A stretch of DNA of 64,000 bases from Nocardioides nitrophenolicus (GCF_016907515.1 NZ_JAFBBY010000001.1:372001-436000), one strand, 5' to 3'. Counted from the first letter of the stretch, positions 1-9,713 are shown. Translations and numbers: made by a program. The notes: generated from the letters alone by a model not told the origin.

Positions 1-1347
1 CCGCCGATCGCGGGGCTGCTGCTGGCCGCGCTCCTGCTCGCCCTGGCCCGGCGGCCGCTGCGCGCCTTCGACACCTACTTCCACCTGCGCTTCGGCGCGG
101 AGTTCCTCGACGGCTGGTCGATCGCCCACCCGGGCCAGCTGAGCTCCGCGTCGAGTGCCGCATGGGTGCCCACCCAGTGGCTGCCACAGGTCGTCCTCGC
201 CCGGCTCGACGAGGCCTATGGCCGCCCCGCCCTGGTGCTGGCCTTCGCGGTGCTCGTGGTCGGCTTCGTGTGCGCGACCTACCTGCTGCTCCGCCGCCAC
301 GCCGGTCCGGGCCTCGCGGTCGCCCTGAGCGCGGTCGTGGTGCTCGGGTGCCTGCCCAGTCTGTCGCTGCGCCCCCAGGTGCTGAGCTATCTCTTCCTGG
401 TCGCCGTGCTGGCCGGCTGGGATCGCGCCCGCACCTCCGGCCGACCACCCTGGCTGCTGATCCCGCTCGGCTGGCTGTGGGCCACCTGCCACGGCATGTG
501 GATCATCGGGGTGGCCGCCTGCCTGCTGCTCGCGGTGCTGGTGGTCGCGGAGCGCCGCCCGCAGCGTGCCCGGGCCCTGGCCCTGCTGGCGGTGCCGGCC
601 GGGATGCTCCTCGCCGCGCTCGTGACGCCGGTCGGTCCACGGCTGCTGACCGCCGTGCTGCAGGTCAACGCGAGGGCCGACTACTTCGCCGAGTGGTCGG
701 CGCCCGAGCTGGTGTCGCTCGGCGCGGCGCCGGTGACGGCGCTGGCCGCCCTGGCCGTGCTGCTGCTGGCCCGGCGCGCCGACGTGCGCCCCTACGACCT
801 CGGCCTGCTGGCGATGGGCGGCGCCTTCGCCGTCTACTCCGGCCGCACCCTCCCCCTCGCCGTGGTCACCCTCGCGACGCTCGTGGCGGCCGAGCTCGCC
901 CGCCGTCGCGACCGCCCCGCGGTGTCCCGCCCCGAGCTGGCCGTCGTGCTCGCCCTGGCGGCGGCCGTGGTGGCCATCGCCCCCGCCCAGACCGTCGTCG
1001 ACGACCCCGCCGACCGAGTCCGGCCGTTCGCCGCACGCCTCGACGCCCTGCCCGCCGGGTCACGAGTGCTCACCGACTGGCCGACCGGCGGCATCCTGCT
1101 GTGGCTCACGCCCCGCCTCGACGTTCCGCTCCACGGCTACGGCGACGTCTACACCGACGCTGAGCTGCGGCGCTATGCCGACCTCGACCACCTCGCGCCG
1201 GGATGGGACCACACCCTCGCCCGGCTCGCGCCGCGGGTCGCGCTGCTGCCCGACGACGCGCCGCTGGCCTACGCCCTGCAGCACGTCGGCTGGTCGGTCG
1301 AGCAGCGCACCGACGAGCTGGTCCTGCTCGCCCCTCCGGCCGGCTGA
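1..1347 (+). CDS. GT-C-like multi-pass membrane protein, 5' end missing
   Basis: The frame is open from the first base, so the N-terminus lies outside the window; 448 residues are visible. Most of it is a string of hydrophobic helices, followed by a C-terminal stretch of roughly 120 residues that looks soluble and contains SRVLTDWPTGGIL. Near the visible start an acidic loop (RAFDTYFHLRFG) follows the first helix, and a WVPTQWLPQ segment comes after it. GT-C glycosyltransferases, which take sugars from lipid carriers on the outer face of the membrane, carry such an Asp in their first outer loop. That family link is an inference from layout only. The stop lies 7 nt from the stop of trpD on the other strand. 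It could equally be an uncharacterised transporter-like protein. Confidence 0.6.
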   Translation, partial: PPIAGLLLAALLLALARRPLRAFDTYFHLRFGAEFLDGWSIAHPGQLSSASSAAWVPTQWLPQVVLARLDEAYGRPALVLAFAVLVVGFVCATYLLLRRHAGPGLAVALSAVVVLGCLPSLSLRPQVLSYLFLVAVLAGWDRARTSGRPPWLLIPLGWLWATCHGMWIIGVAACLLLAVLVVAERRPQRARALALLAVPAGMLLAALVTPVGPRLLTAVLQVNARADYFAEWSAPELVSLGAAPVTALAALAVLLLARRADVRPYDLGLLAMGGAFAVYSGRTLPLAVVTLATLVAAELARRRDRPAVSRPELAVVLALAAAVVAIAPAQTVVDDPADRVRPFAARLDALPAGSRVLTDWPTGGILLWLTPRLDVPLHGYGDVYTDAELRRYADLDHLAPGWDHTLARLAPRVALLPDDAPLAYALQHVGWSVEQRTDELVLLAPPAG

Positions 1348-1354
1348 CGCCGAC

Positions 1355-2380
1355 CTAGGCTCCGGCCGCCGCCACCCACCGCTCGAGCGTGGCCCGTGCG
1401 GCGCCGGAGTCGATCGCCTCGGCGGCGCGGGCGATGCCGGCCGCGAGCGCGTCGTCGTACGGCGCGTCGGGGGCGTCGTAGACCGCGAGCGCGGCGCCCG
1501 CGTTGAGCAGGACGGCGTCGCGCACCGGGCCGGTCCTGCCGTCGAGCAGCTCGCGGACCACGCCGGCATTGTGCTGGGCGTCGCCGCCGCGCAGGTCCTC
1601 GGCCGTCGCCGGTGCGATGCCGAAGGCGGTCGGGTCGACGACGAGCTCGCCGACCTCTCCGGCGTGCACCCGCCACAGCCGGGAGGTGGTGGTCGTGGTG
1701 AGCTCGTCGAGCCCGTCGTCACCACGGAACACCCAGGCGTCGACGCCGCGGCGGGCGAACACGCCGGCCATCACCGGCGCCAGCCGCGGGTCGGCGCACC
1801 CGATCGCCTGGGCGGCGGGGCGGGTGGGGTTGGCGAGCGGGCCGAGCGCGTTGAAGGCGGTGCCGATGCCGAGCTCCTTGCGGGGCACGGCGGCGTGCCG
1901 CATCGCCGGGTGGAAGGCGGCGGCGAAGCAGAAGGTGATCCCGGCCTCGTCGACCACCTCGGCCACCCGCGCGACCGGGAGGTCGAGCCGGACGCCGAGC
2001 GCCTCGAGGACGTCGGCGGTGCCGGCCTGGGAGGACGCGGAGCGGTTGCCGTGCTTGACCACGCGGGCGCCCGCGCCGGCGGCGACGATCGCCGACATGG
2101 TCGAGATGTTGACCGAGAACGAGCGGTCACCGCCCGTGCCGACGACGTCGAGCAGCCGGCCGGGGACCGAGATCGGGGTCATCACGGCGTACATCGCCTC
2201 GACCAGCCCGGTCAGCTCGTCGATCGACTCCCCCTTGGCGCGCAGCGCCACCACGAAGCCCGCGATCTGGGCGGGGGTGGCCTCGCCGGCGAGGATCTGT
2301 CCCATCGCCCAGGCCGCCTGGGCAGGGGTCAGGTCCTCCCCGGCGACGAGCGCACCGAGGACGTCGGGCCAGGTCGCCAC
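1355..2380 (-). CDS. trpD: Anthranilate phosphoribosyltransferase
   Basis: Transfers phosphoribosyl from PRPP to anthranilate, the second step of tryptophan synthesis, in the cytoplasm. The 341-residue product has the family's glycine loop GTGGD (about residues 81-85) that binds PRPP, and KHGNR (about 109-113), which shapes the anthranilate and PRPP sites. Length matches the family. I take the GTG at 2380 as start: it lies one base past the stop of the upstream receiver-like gene, so the two are probably translated together. A longer open frame upstream is a shadow of that gene. No other trp gene is in the window, so trpD stands apart from the rest of the pathway, as is common in this group. 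Confidence 0.95.
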   Translation of the reverse strand: MATWPDVLGALVAGEDLTPAQAAWAMGQILAGEATPAQIAGFVVALRAKGESIDELTGLVEAMYAVMTPISVPGRLLDVVGTGGDRSFSVNISTMSAIVAAGAGARVVKHGNRSASSQAGTADVLEALGVRLDLPVARVAEVVDEAGITFCFAAAFHPAMRHAAVPRKELGIGTAFNALGPLANPTRPAAQAIGCADPRLAPVMAGVFARRGVDAWVFRGDDGLDELTTTTTSRLWRVHAGEVGELVVDPTAFGIAPATAEDLRGGDAQHNAGVVRELLDGRTGPVRDAVLLNAGAALAVYDAPDAPYDDALAAGIARAAEAIDSGAARATLERWVAAAGA

Positions 2381-2381
2381 G

Positions 2382-2783
2382 TCAGGCGGGGACGCGGGCG
2401 CGGAGCAGCGAGACGACCGCCTCCGCGAGCTGGATCGGGTCGAGCGGGTGCGGGACGGCGGCGTCGGCGCGGGACCAGGTCGCCAGCCAGGCGTCCTGCG
2501 GCCGCCCGGTGAGCACCACCAGCGGCGGGCAGTCGAGGATCTCGTCCTTGAGCTGCTTGGCGATGCCCATCCCGCCCGCGGGGACCGCCTCGCCGTCGAG
2601 GATGGCGAGGGCCAGGCCGCCGGCGTCCATGTTCTGGATGACCACCGGCTCGGTGGCGACCTCGACGTACTCGAGCTCCGGCAGGTCCGGGTGGGGACGG
2701 CGCCCCAGCGCCAGGATGACCTGCTCACGGGTGTGCACGTCGTCGCTGTAGACGAGCACCTTCAGAGTCTTGGGGGACGTCAC
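2382..2783 (-). CDS. Receiver-like protein with a degenerate active site
   Basis: A 133-residue protein with the alternating beta/alpha pattern of a CheY-type receiver and no output domain. The acidic pair Asp14-Asp15 (YSDD), the probable phosphoacceptor Asp63 (ILDGE) and Thr92 (VVLTG) are all present. The lysine that normally closes the active site before a Pro is missing; the segment reads AAVPHPLDP (about 108-116). The protein may therefore bind partners without normal phosphotransfer. No histidine kinase is nearby. Starts at GTG 2783, between ctaG and trpD on the same strand, with only 10 nt to ctaG. The fold call is solid; the role is unknown. Confidence 0.7.
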   Translation of the reverse strand: MTSPKTLKVLVYSDDVHTREQVILALGRRPHPDLPELEYVEVATEPVVIQNMDAGGLALAILDGEAVPAGGMGIAKQLKDEILDCPPLVVLTGRPQDAWLATWSRADAAVPHPLDPIQLAEAVVSLLRARVPA

Positions 2784-2793
2784 CCGCGCGATG

Positions 2794-3753
2794 CTACTCG
2801 GAGGGTGCCGGGTCCGCGGGTGTGACCTCCGTCGCGGCGCGTTGGCCCTGGCGCTCGAGCCGGTCCAGCCGGCGGTCCTCCCGCTCGGCCTCCTTCATCG
2901 ACGAGCGCACCCACTGGGCGAAGAGCACGACGAAGAACACCAGCCCGACCAGGTCCCCCGCGCCCCACAGGATCCCGCCGGCGAGCTTCTGGTCGTCGTA
3001 GGGATCCGGGAGCCACGCCCCGAGCGGACCGTCGTGGAGAGAGGGGTACCAGTCGCCGCCCAGCAGCGTGGACTGGCCCATGATCGTGACGCCGAGGAAG
3101 GCGTGGAAGGGCAGCGTCATCACGGTCAGCAGCACCCGGAAGGGGTGGCCGACCCGGCCGGGCAGCGGGTCCACGCCGACGATCGGCCAGAAGAACAGCG
3201 CGCCGACCACGACGAGGTGGACGTGCATCATCTCGTGGACGTACGTCGAGCGCAGCGACGCCTCGTACCAGCCGGAGAAGTAGAGCGCCCACGGCGAGAT
3301 GACGTAGAGCCCGAAGGTGAGCGGCGGGAAGCCCAGCACCTTGGCCAGTCGGGAGTGCAGCAGCGCGAGCAGCCAGCCGCGCGGGCGGCGGGGCAGGGTG
3401 CGCAGCGCGAGCGTGACCGGCGCGCCCAAGGCCAGCGAGAGCGGCACGATCATCGACAGGATCATGTGCTGGACCATGTGCGCGCTGAGCAGCACCGTGT
3501 CGTAGGCCGCCAGCCCGGACGAGGTCGCAAGGTAGAAGGCGAGCATCCCGACGCCCCAAGCAAGGGTGCGCCCGACCGGCCAGTCGTCGCCCCGGCGGCG
3601 CAGCGTGAGCACGCCGACGACGTAGAGGCCGGTGGCCCAGACGGTGATGATCAGCGGCAGCGGCGCGATGCCCCACTGGGTGAGCAGCGCCCCCGCGTCG
3701 AACGGCGGCAGGCTCTCGACCCCCGCGCCCCCCGCTGACACCACCAGTCCCAC
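2794..3753 (-). CDS. ctaG: Cytochrome c oxidase assembly protein, CtaG/caa3 type
   Basis: Multi-pass membrane protein of 319 residues thought to help insert copper or assemble the aa3 oxidase. About seven hydrophobic helices are visible, with family histidine motifs within or next to them: SAHMVQHMI, HEMMHVHLVVVG and LPFHAFLG. Such histidines and methionines fit a copper-handling role. The C-terminus is a charged cytoplasmic tail (EAEREDRRLDRLERQ). Start is GTG 3753. The gene diverges from ctaE, which begins 113 nt away, so one intergenic region probably drives both assembly factor and oxidase subunit. This is the Pfam caa3_CtaG type, not the unrelated Cox11-like CtaG of proteobacteria. Confidence 0.88.
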   Translation of the reverse strand: MGLVVSAGGAGVESLPPFDAGALLTQWGIAPLPLIITVWATGLYVVGVLTLRRRGDDWPVGRTLAWGVGMLAFYLATSSGLAAYDTVLLSAHMVQHMILSMIVPLSLALGAPVTLALRTLPRRPRGWLLALLHSRLAKVLGFPPLTFGLYVISPWALYFSGWYEASLRSTYVHEMMHVHLVVVGALFFWPIVGVDPLPGRVGHPFRVLLTVMTLPFHAFLGVTIMGQSTLLGGDWYPSLHDGPLGAWLPDPYDDQKLAGGILWGAGDLVGLVFFVVLFAQWVRSSMKEAEREDRRLDRLERQGQRAATEVTPADPAPSE

Positions 3754-3866
3754 CCGTCACCCCTCCACCGATCGGCCCCGTTTCAGGACCCGTTCGAGCG
3801 TAGGTCGTGGGTGGTGAGCACCCAGAACGGGGGGTCGGGATGCCGACGGGAAGCGTTACCGCCATA

Positions 3867-4520
3867 ATGGCGACCGTGGCGATCTCAGCTTCGGCAACTC
3901 TCCCGGCCTCGCGCCTGCACGGCCAGCACGACCGACCCTCCATGGTCGCGGTCGGCACCATCATCTGGCTGTCCAGCGAGCTCATGTTCTTCGCGGCGCT
4001 GTTCGCGTCGTACTTCACGATCCGCTCGGTCTCGCCCGAGATGTGGGCCGACAACACCGCGCTGCTGAACGTGCCGTTCGCCTCGATCAACACCACGATC
4101 CTCGTGCTGTCGTCGTTCACCTGCCAGCTGGGCGTGTTCGCCGCCGAGCGCGGCCAGGTCTCGCGCGCGGGCTCGCTGCTCCAGGTCGGCAAGTGGGGCC
4201 TGCGCGAGTGGTTCATCGTGACCTACGTCATGGGCGCCATCTTCGTCGGCGGCCAGGCCCTCGAGTACGCCGAGCTGATCCACGAGGGCGTCACCATCCC
4301 CCATGACGCCTACGGCACGATGTTCTACCTGACCACCGGCTTCCACGGCATCCACGTGACCGGCGGTCTCATCGCCTTCCTCTTCGTCCTCGGCCGCACG
4401 TACGTCGCCAGGCGCTTCACGCACGAGCAGGCGGTCAGCGCGATCGTCGTCTCGTACTACTGGCACTTCGTCGACGTCGTGTGGATCGGTCTGTTCGCGA
4501 CGATCTACCTGATCAAGTGA
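3867..4520 (+). CDS. ctaE: Cytochrome c oxidase subunit III
   Basis: Membrane subunit III of the aa3-type oxidase, 217 residues from ATG 3867. Five hydrophobic helices are present, with typical features: [14 protein letters not shown] in the first helix, [10 protein letters not shown], and the C-terminal [12 protein letters not shown] signature. The frame is open 60 nt further upstream to a GTG, but homologues of this type start near MATVAISAS, so I prefer the internal ATG. Subunit III stabilises the catalytic core and proton uptake. It leads the ctaE-qcrC-qcrA-qcrB operon, with 58 nt before qcrC. The other oxidase subunits lie 15 kb downstream on the opposite strand. Confidence 0.95.
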   Translation: MATVAISASATLPASRLHGQHDRPSMVAVGTIIWLSSELMFFAALFASYFTIRSVSPEMWADNTALLNVPFASINTTILVLSSFTCQLGVFAAERGQVSRAGSLLQVGKWGLREWFIVTYVMGAIFVGGQALEYAELIHEGVTIPHDAYGTMFYLTTGFHGIHVTGGLIAFLFVLGRTYVARRFTHEQAVSAIVVSYYWHFVDVVWIGLFATIYLIK

Positions 4521-4578
4521 CGCGACTGCCTCCGATGACGAAGAGCTGTTGGATCCTCCGGACTGACAAGGACTGAAT

Positions 4579-5454
4579 GTGCGCCTTCTGAACCGTTCCG
4601 CCGGTCGACTCTCGCGGCACCGCCGCGGTCCGATCGCCGGACTCCTGGTGCTGGTCTGCGGCCTCCTGCTGACAGGTGGTCTCTACGCAGCGCTCGCGCC
4701 GGCCCAGGCCGACAACGACCAGGACGAGGCGGCGCTGGTCAAGGAGGGCCGTGAGCTCTTCCTGGTCGGCTGCGCGTTCTGCCACGGCCAGAACGGCGAG
4801 GGCGTCCTGACCCAGGGCGGCTCGCAGTACGGCCCTGCCCTGACCGACGTCGGCGCCGCCGCGGTCGACTTCCAGGTCAGCACCGGCCGCATGCCCATGG
4901 CCCAGCCCGGCGCCCAGGCCCCGCGCAAGGAGGCCGTCTACACCGAGGAGGAGACGGCTGCCCTGGCGGCGTACGTCGCCTCGCTCGGCACCGGTCCGGC
5001 CATCCCCGACAAGGAGCTCTACTCCACCGAGGGAATGAGCGAGAAGGAGATCGAGGAGCTCGTCGTCCGCGGCGGCCAGATCTTCCTCGCCAACTGCACG
5101 GCCTGCCACAACTTCGAGGGCTCCGGCGGCGCCATGCCGCGCGGCGGCTACGCGCCCAAGATCCGCGGCGTCGACTCCAAGCACATCTACGAGGCGATGC
5201 TGACCGGCCCCCAGTCGATGGACACCTTCTCCGACGGCAACATCCCGCCCGAGGACAAGAAGGCCGTCATCGCCTACCTCAACGAGCTGGACGAGGCCCC
5301 GAGCTACAGCGGCTTCACGCTCGGCAGCCTGGGCCCGGTGAGCGAGGGCATCATCGCCTGGGTCTTCGGCATCGGCCTCCTGGTCGGCTTCGCCGTCTGG
5401 ATCGCGGCCCACACCACCCGCTCGAGCAAGAAGAAGGACGAGGCGGCAGCGTGA
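4579..5454 (+). CDS. qcrC: Diheme cytochrome c subunit of the bcc complex
   Basis: QcrC carries electrons from the Rieske centre to the CuA site of the oxidase inside the bcc-aa3 supercomplex. The 291-residue protein has an N-terminal membrane helix (about 19-42), two CxxCH heme sites (CAFCH at 65-69 and CTACH at 173-177), and a C-terminal anchor helix before the tail SSKKKDEAAA. Two hemes in one subunit is the actinobacterial signature and removes the need for soluble cytochrome c. Start is GTG 4579, with an AAGGA box just upstream. The stop overlaps the qcrA start by 4 nt. Confidence 0.96.
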   Translation: MRLLNRSAGRLSRHRRGPIAGLLVLVCGLLLTGGLYAALAPAQADNDQDEAALVKEGRELFLVGCAFCHGQNGEGVLTQGGSQYGPALTDVGAAAVDFQVSTGRMPMAQPGAQAPRKEAVYTEEETAALAAYVASLGTGPAIPDKELYSTEGMSEKEIEELVVRGGQIFLANCTACHNFEGSGGAMPRGGYAPKIRGVDSKHIYEAMLTGPQSMDTFSDGNIPPEDKKAVIAYLNELDEAPSYSGFTLGSLGPVSEGIIAWVFGIGLLVGFAVWIAAHTTRSSKKKDEAAA

Positions 5455-6551
5455 CCGACGCACACGACAACCACCCCGACGCGAGCGGGGGCGAGCTCGC
5501 GGTCCCCATCGCGGACCCGGGCCTGCCCGAGCACCAGTGGCGGCCGACCGACGTCGACCCCGCCAAGGAGAAGCGCGCCGAGCGTCAGGTGGCCACCCTG
5601 TTCGGCCTCTCCGCGCTCGCGACGATCGCCTTCCTGGTCTCCTACTTCACCCTCGACATCGGTGACGACTGGCACATCATCGGCGGCTTCGGCGCGTCCA
5701 CGATGGCGCTGGGCCTCTTCCTCGGCCTCGCACTGCTGTTCATCGGCGTCGGCATCATCCACTGGGCCCGCAAGCTCATGGCCGACCACGAGATCGCCGA
5801 GCTGCGGCACCCGGCGAAGTCCTCCGACGACGACCGCGAGGTCGCCGTCCAGGCGCTCAACGACGGCATCGCCGAGTCGGGCATCGGCCGCCGGCCCCTG
5901 ATCCGCAACTCGCTGCTCGGCGCGGTGGGCCTGCTGGGCCTGCCGGCGGTGGTGCTGCTGCGCGACCTCGGTCCGCTGCCGGGCGACAAGCTCTACCACA
6001 CGATCTGGGGCAAGGGGACCAAGGACAAGCCGATGCGCATCGTGCGCGACGGCATCTGGACCCCCATCCTCGCCTCGGACCTCGAGATCGGCGACCTGGT
6101 CAACTGCCAGCCCGACGCCCTGCACAACCCGGAGCGCTACGACATCGACCCGACCGAGGTCGAGGGCGTGAACCTCCAGATCCACAAGTCCAAGGCGTCG
6201 CTGATCCTGCTCCGGATGAACCCGGGCGACATCAAGCCGGGCAAGGACGCCAAGGGCGAGAGCCGGGCCAACTGGACGGTCAACGGCATCGTCGCCTACT
6301 CGAAGATCTGCACCCACGTCGGCTGCCCGATCTCGCTGAACGAGCGGACGACCCACCACCTGCTGTGCCCCTGCCACCAGTCCACCTTCGACCTCGCCGA
6401 CTCCGGCAAGGTGGTGTTCGGCCCCGCCGGCCGGCCGCTGCCGCAGCTGCCGATCACGGTCGACGACGAGGGCTACCTGGTCGCACAGAGTGACTTCGAC
6501 GAGCCCGTCGGCCCGAGCTTCTGGGAGCGTGACTACTATGACCGTTGGTGA
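5451..6551 (+). CDS. qcrA: Rieske iron-sulfur subunit of the bcc complex
   Basis: Holds the 2Fe-2S cluster that takes electrons from menaquinol and passes them to QcrC. The 366-residue protein has a charged N-terminal region, three hydrophobic helices (around 50-70, 80-105 and 145-165) and a C-terminal Rieske domain. The cluster ligands are CTHVGC (287-292) and CPCHQS (306-311). The long three-helix N-terminus is typical of actinobacterial QcrA. GTG start 5451 overlaps the qcrC stop; the qcrB start lies inside the last codons, so all three subunits are translationally coupled. Confidence 0.97.
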   Translation: MTDAHDNHPDASGGELAVPIADPGLPEHQWRPTDVDPAKEKRAERQVATLFGLSALATIAFLVSYFTLDIGDDWHIIGGFGASTMALGLFLGLALLFIGVGIIHWARKLMADHEIAELRHPAKSSDDDREVAVQALNDGIAESGIGRRPLIRNSLLGAVGLLGLPAVVLLRDLGPLPGDKLYHTIWGKGTKDKPMRIVRDGIWTPILASDLEIGDLVNCQPDALHNPERYDIDPTEVEGVNLQIHKSKASLILLRMNPGDIKPGKDAKGESRANWTVNGIVAYSKICTHVGCPISLNERTTHHLLCPCHQSTFDLADSGKVVFGPAGRPLPQLPITVDDEGYLVAQSDFDEPVGPSFWERDYYDRW

Positions 6552-8256
6552 CATGAGCAAGGTCGCCACGACCAACGGCACGACGCCCGCCACCACCAAG
6601 GGTGGGAAGGCCGCCGGAGCCATCGCCAACTGGGCCGACGAGCGCCTCGGCCTCGGCTCGGCGATGAAGAAGAACATCCGCAAGGTCTTTCCGGACCACT
6701 GGTCGTTCATGCTCGGCGAGATCGCCCTGTGGAGCTTCGTCGTCGTCCTGCTGACCGGTGTCTTCCTGACCCTGTGGTTCGACCCGAGCATGACCGAGGT
6801 GCAGTACGACGGCGCCTACGACCCGCTGCGCGGCGTCCACATGTCGTCGGCGTACGCCTCCTCGCTCGACATCTCCTTCGACGTCCGTGGCGGTCTGCTC
6901 ATGCGGCAGATGCACCACTGGGGCGCGATGATCTTCATCGCCTCGATGATGATCCACATGCTCCGCGTCTACCTGACCGGTGCGTTCCGCAAGCCGCGCG
7001 AGCTGAACTGGATCATCGGCTGCCTGCTGCTGCTGCTCGGCACGATCGAGGGCTTCACCGGCTACTCCCTCCCCGACGACCTGCTCTCCGGCACGGGCGT
7101 CCGGGCGGCCGACGGCTTCATGAAGGCCTCGCCGGTCATCGGCTCCTACATGTCGTTCTTCCTGTTCGGCGGCGAGTTCCCGGGTGACGCGATCATCCCG
7201 CGCTTCTACGCCATGCACATCCTGCTCATCCCGGGCCTGCTGCTCGCCCTGGTGGCCGCCCACATGCTGCTGCTCGTCTACCACAAGCACACCCAGTGGC
7301 CTGGTCCCGGCCGGACCGAGCAGAACGTCGTCGGTTACCCCATGCTCCCGGTCTACGCGGCCAAGGCGGGCGGCTTCTTCTTCATCGTCTTCGGCACCAT
7401 CGCCACGATGGGCGGACTGTTCTCGATCAACGCGGTCTGGAAGTACGGCCCCTACGACCCGTCCAAGGTGACCGCGGGCTCGCAGCCCGACTGGTACATG
7501 GGCTGGCCCGACGGGCTGCTGCGCATCATCCCGGCCTGGGAGACCCACATCTGGGGCATCACCCTGTCCTGGAACGTGATGATCCCGATCCTGGTGATGC
7601 CGCCGCTGATGCTCATGATCCTGATGGCGCTGCCGTTCATCGAGTCCTGGATCACCGGCGACAAGCGGGAGCACCACCTGCTCCAGCGTCCGCGCAATGC
7701 TCCGACCCGGACCGCGATCATGGTCGCGCTGATGACCTTCTACGGCCTCTCCTGGGCCGCGGGCGGCAACGACATCATCGCGATCAAGCTGCACCTCAGC
7801 ATCAACCAGATCACGTACTTCATGCGTGGCGCCGTGTTCATCGGCCCGGTCATCGCCTTCATCATCACTCGCCGCTGGTGCATCTCGCTCCAGCGTCACG
7901 ACGAGGGCAAGCTGCTCCACGGCTACGAGACCGGTGTGCTGGTCCGCTCCCCCGAGGGTGGGTACGCCGAGAAGCACCTCCCCCTCCCCGAGGGCAAGGC
8001 CTACACGCTCACCGCCCGCGACGACGACCCGACGCCCGAGACGGTCGAGGAGATCGAGGCCTCCGGCGTCACCGGTCGCAGCGCGCGGCTGCGCAGGCTG
8101 CGGGCCAAGCTGGCCACGGTGTTCTTCGCGGACAACGTGCAGAAGCCCACGGCCGAGGAGCTGCACGAGGCTCAGCACCACGCGGAGCACGAGCTCCACG
8201 AGCTCGAGTCGCAGATCGCGGCCGGCCCCAACCGGCACGGTCCGACCGAGCACTGA
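6538..8256 (+). CDS. qcrB: Cytochrome b subunit of the bcc complex
   Basis: Menaquinol-oxidising cytochrome b, 572 residues from ATG 6538; an in-frame ATG at 6553, just after the qcrA stop, is the alternative start. Heme b ligands are visible as histidines around 126/127 and 141 in the second helix and near 227 and 242 in the fourth. The Qo-site PDWY motif occurs as QPDWYMGW. The C-terminal 130 or so residues form a charged extension (ETVEEIEASG, LHELESQIA), as in other actinobacteria. The gene ends the operon and is followed by a strong hairpin at 8273-8308. Confidence 0.96.
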   Translation: MTVGDMSKVATTNGTTPATTKGGKAAGAIANWADERLGLGSAMKKNIRKVFPDHWSFMLGEIALWSFVVVLLTGVFLTLWFDPSMTEVQYDGAYDPLRGVHMSSAYASSLDISFDVRGGLLMRQMHHWGAMIFIASMMIHMLRVYLTGAFRKPRELNWIIGCLLLLLGTIEGFTGYSLPDDLLSGTGVRAADGFMKASPVIGSYMSFFLFGGEFPGDAIIPRFYAMHILLIPGLLLALVAAHMLLLVYHKHTQWPGPGRTEQNVVGYPMLPVYAAKAGGFFFIVFGTIATMGGLFSINAVWKYGPYDPSKVTAGSQPDWYMGWPDGLLRIIPAWETHIWGITLSWNVMIPILVMPPLMLMILMALPFIESWITGDKREHHLLQRPRNAPTRTAIMVALMTFYGLSWAAGGNDIIAIKLHLSINQITYFMRGAVFIGPVIAFIITRRWCISLQRHDEGKLLHGYETGVLVRSPEGGYAEKHLPLPEGKAYTLTARDDDPTPETVEEIEASGVTGRSARLRRLRAKLATVFFADNVQKPTAEELHEAQHHAEHELHELESQIAAGPNRHGPTEH

Positions 8257-8272
8257 CCGCCTGATCGACACC

Positions 8273-8308
8273 CGAGGGGCCCAGCGGATCCATCCGCTGG
8301 GCCCCTCG
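8273..8308. terminator. Perfect 16-bp hairpin after qcrB
   Basis: The arms cgaggggcccagcgga and its exact complement are separated by the 4-nt loop tcca. It lies 16 nt past the qcrB stop and before the end of a minus-strand gene, so it can serve both strands. Only a few T follow, which is normal for terminators in GC-rich actinobacteria. Confidence 0.8.
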
Positions 8309-8402
8309 TCGTACCCGGCAGCTGGGTCGCCCGGCGGGTGGATCGACGACCCGAATGCCGGGTGCGACGCGGGAACCCGGCCCGGTGGCCGTCGGTCCCG
8401 CC

Positions 8403-9713
8403 TCAGTCCCGCTTCAGGTCCGGGTCGGTCCACATCCGCCACACGACGATCCCGATGACCGCCGCGCCGCCGCTGACGAGCCCGACGAAGAGCGGCCGCT
8501 CGCCCAGCCACCACAGGTACTCGTTGCGGGTCCAGCGGTCGTCGGCGTCGGGGAAGAGCGCGGGGCTGCTCACGGCACCGGCGGCGAACACGGCGAGCTG
8601 GAGGACGGCGACCGGGGCGAACAGCCTCCGGGCCACCCGGCCCATCCGGTGCGCGCTGAGCGCCAGGGCGGGCGTCAGGCAGGCCAGCATCTCCAGCCCG
8701 ATCCGGTAGCCGAAGAACGAGCCGCCCCCGGTGTAGCGGTTCAGCATCAGCTGGGCGAGCGTGTAGCCCGCTCCCCCGACCACCAGGGCCCGGGACCAGT
8801 CGGGGAGGTCCCGCCAGCCCCGGACCAGGGCGAAGCCGAGCACCAGGAGCAGCGGCGTCCACCACAGCATCCCCCGTCCGGGCGAGATCCACAGCCCGAG
8901 CTGGTTCACCACGTCGACGGGGCTCTGTTCGACGTTGGCGGTGAAGTCGCCGATCCGGTACGCCGCCGTCGGGCTCCACGTCCCGTACATCCAGTGCGAC
9001 CACAGGCAGGTCAGCGCCAGCAGCGCCCCGCTGGTCATCGCGACCTTGGCCGCGATCGCGGGACTCCTGCGCCACCAGGCGAGGAGCAGCCCGACCACCG
9101 CGCAGATCACCGCTGCGTGTAAACGACCCCACAGCGTGATGCCGCCGAAGACGCCGACCAGCCACCAACGCTCCCGGTCGGCGGCCCAGGCCATTCCCAT
9201 GATCCCGAAGACGGTCACCGTGTGCGGCCACATGCCGTCGGCCGCCACGCTCCACACCGGCGTGGTCAGGCCGAACAGCAGGGCCGCCAGCAGCGCCTCG
9301 CGTTGCGCCAGCCGGCGTCGGAGCACGACGTACAGCAGGGTGACGGCGGCGGCGGTGAGCACCGCGGCGGTCACGCTCGCCGGCACCGTGTCCATGTCGT
9401 GGAAGCCGAGCAGCCCGGCCAGCCGGTACGCCGGCACCGCGGCGGCGATCACCCCGGACGAGCGACCGATGACGTCGCGCCCGTCGGCCGCCTCGACGAT
9501 CCAGATCTCCCGAGTGGGCCAGTTGTTCAGCTTCGGGAAGTCCGTCAGGTCCACGAACGGCGAGCCGGTCTCGGCGATGTGCCACGACGCCAGGTTCGCG
9601 GCGAAGACGTCGAAGCTCAGCGCCCGCCCCATGGTGGCGACATAGACGACCACCAGCGCCGCGAACAGCGCCGGCGCCGCCCAGCGCGCCGTGGAGGGAT
9701 GTGGCCCGGTCAC
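8403..9713 (-). CDS. Polytopic membrane protein, copy 2 of a tandem pair (GT-C-like)
   Basis: A 436-residue protein of ten or more hydrophobic helices, clearly paralogous to the gene immediately upstream. The pair share ANLASW in the first outer loop, LTTPVWSVAADG, WPHT, LWGRLHAAVICAVVGLLLAW and FFGYRIGLE. The first loop carries acidic residues (SFDVFAANLASW, FVDLTDFP), as in GT-C enzymes that use polyprenyl-phosphate sugars. I do not recognise a named family, and the glycosyltransferase idea is an inference. Start is GTG 9713, overlapping the stop of the upstream copy (GTGA). The C-terminus WRMWTDPDLKRD resembles VRMWNDPELRRKD of the other copy. Likely part of the envelope block at 8.4-17.9 kb. 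Confidence 0.65.
   Translation of the reverse strand: MTGPHPSTARWAAPALFAALVVVYVATMGRALSFDVFAANLASWHIAETGSPFVDLTDFPKLNNWPTREIWIVEAADGRDVIGRSSGVIAAAVPAYRLAGLLGFHDMDTVPASVTAAVLTAAAVTLLYVVLRRRLAQREALLAALLFGLTTPVWSVAADGMWPHTVTVFGIMGMAWAADRERWWLVGVFGGITLWGRLHAAVICAVVGLLLAWWRRSPAIAAKVAMTSGALLALTCLWSHWMYGTWSPTAAYRIGDFTANVEQSPVDVVNQLGLWISPGRGMLWWTPLLLVLGFALVRGWRDLPDWSRALVVGGAGYTLAQLMLNRYTGGGSFFGYRIGLEMLACLTPALALSAHRMGRVARRLFAPVAVLQLAVFAAGAVSSPALFPDADDRWTRNEYLWWLGERPLFVGLVSGGAAVIGIVVWRMWTDPDLKRD

Noticed and set aside
6454..9585. Very long minus-strand open frame opposite qcrA and qcrB, running into the tandem membrane-protein gene.
   Set aside because: It lies antisense to clearly identified respiratory genes and its product is Arg/Ala/Gly-rich with no domain; such shadow frames are common in very GC-rich DNA.
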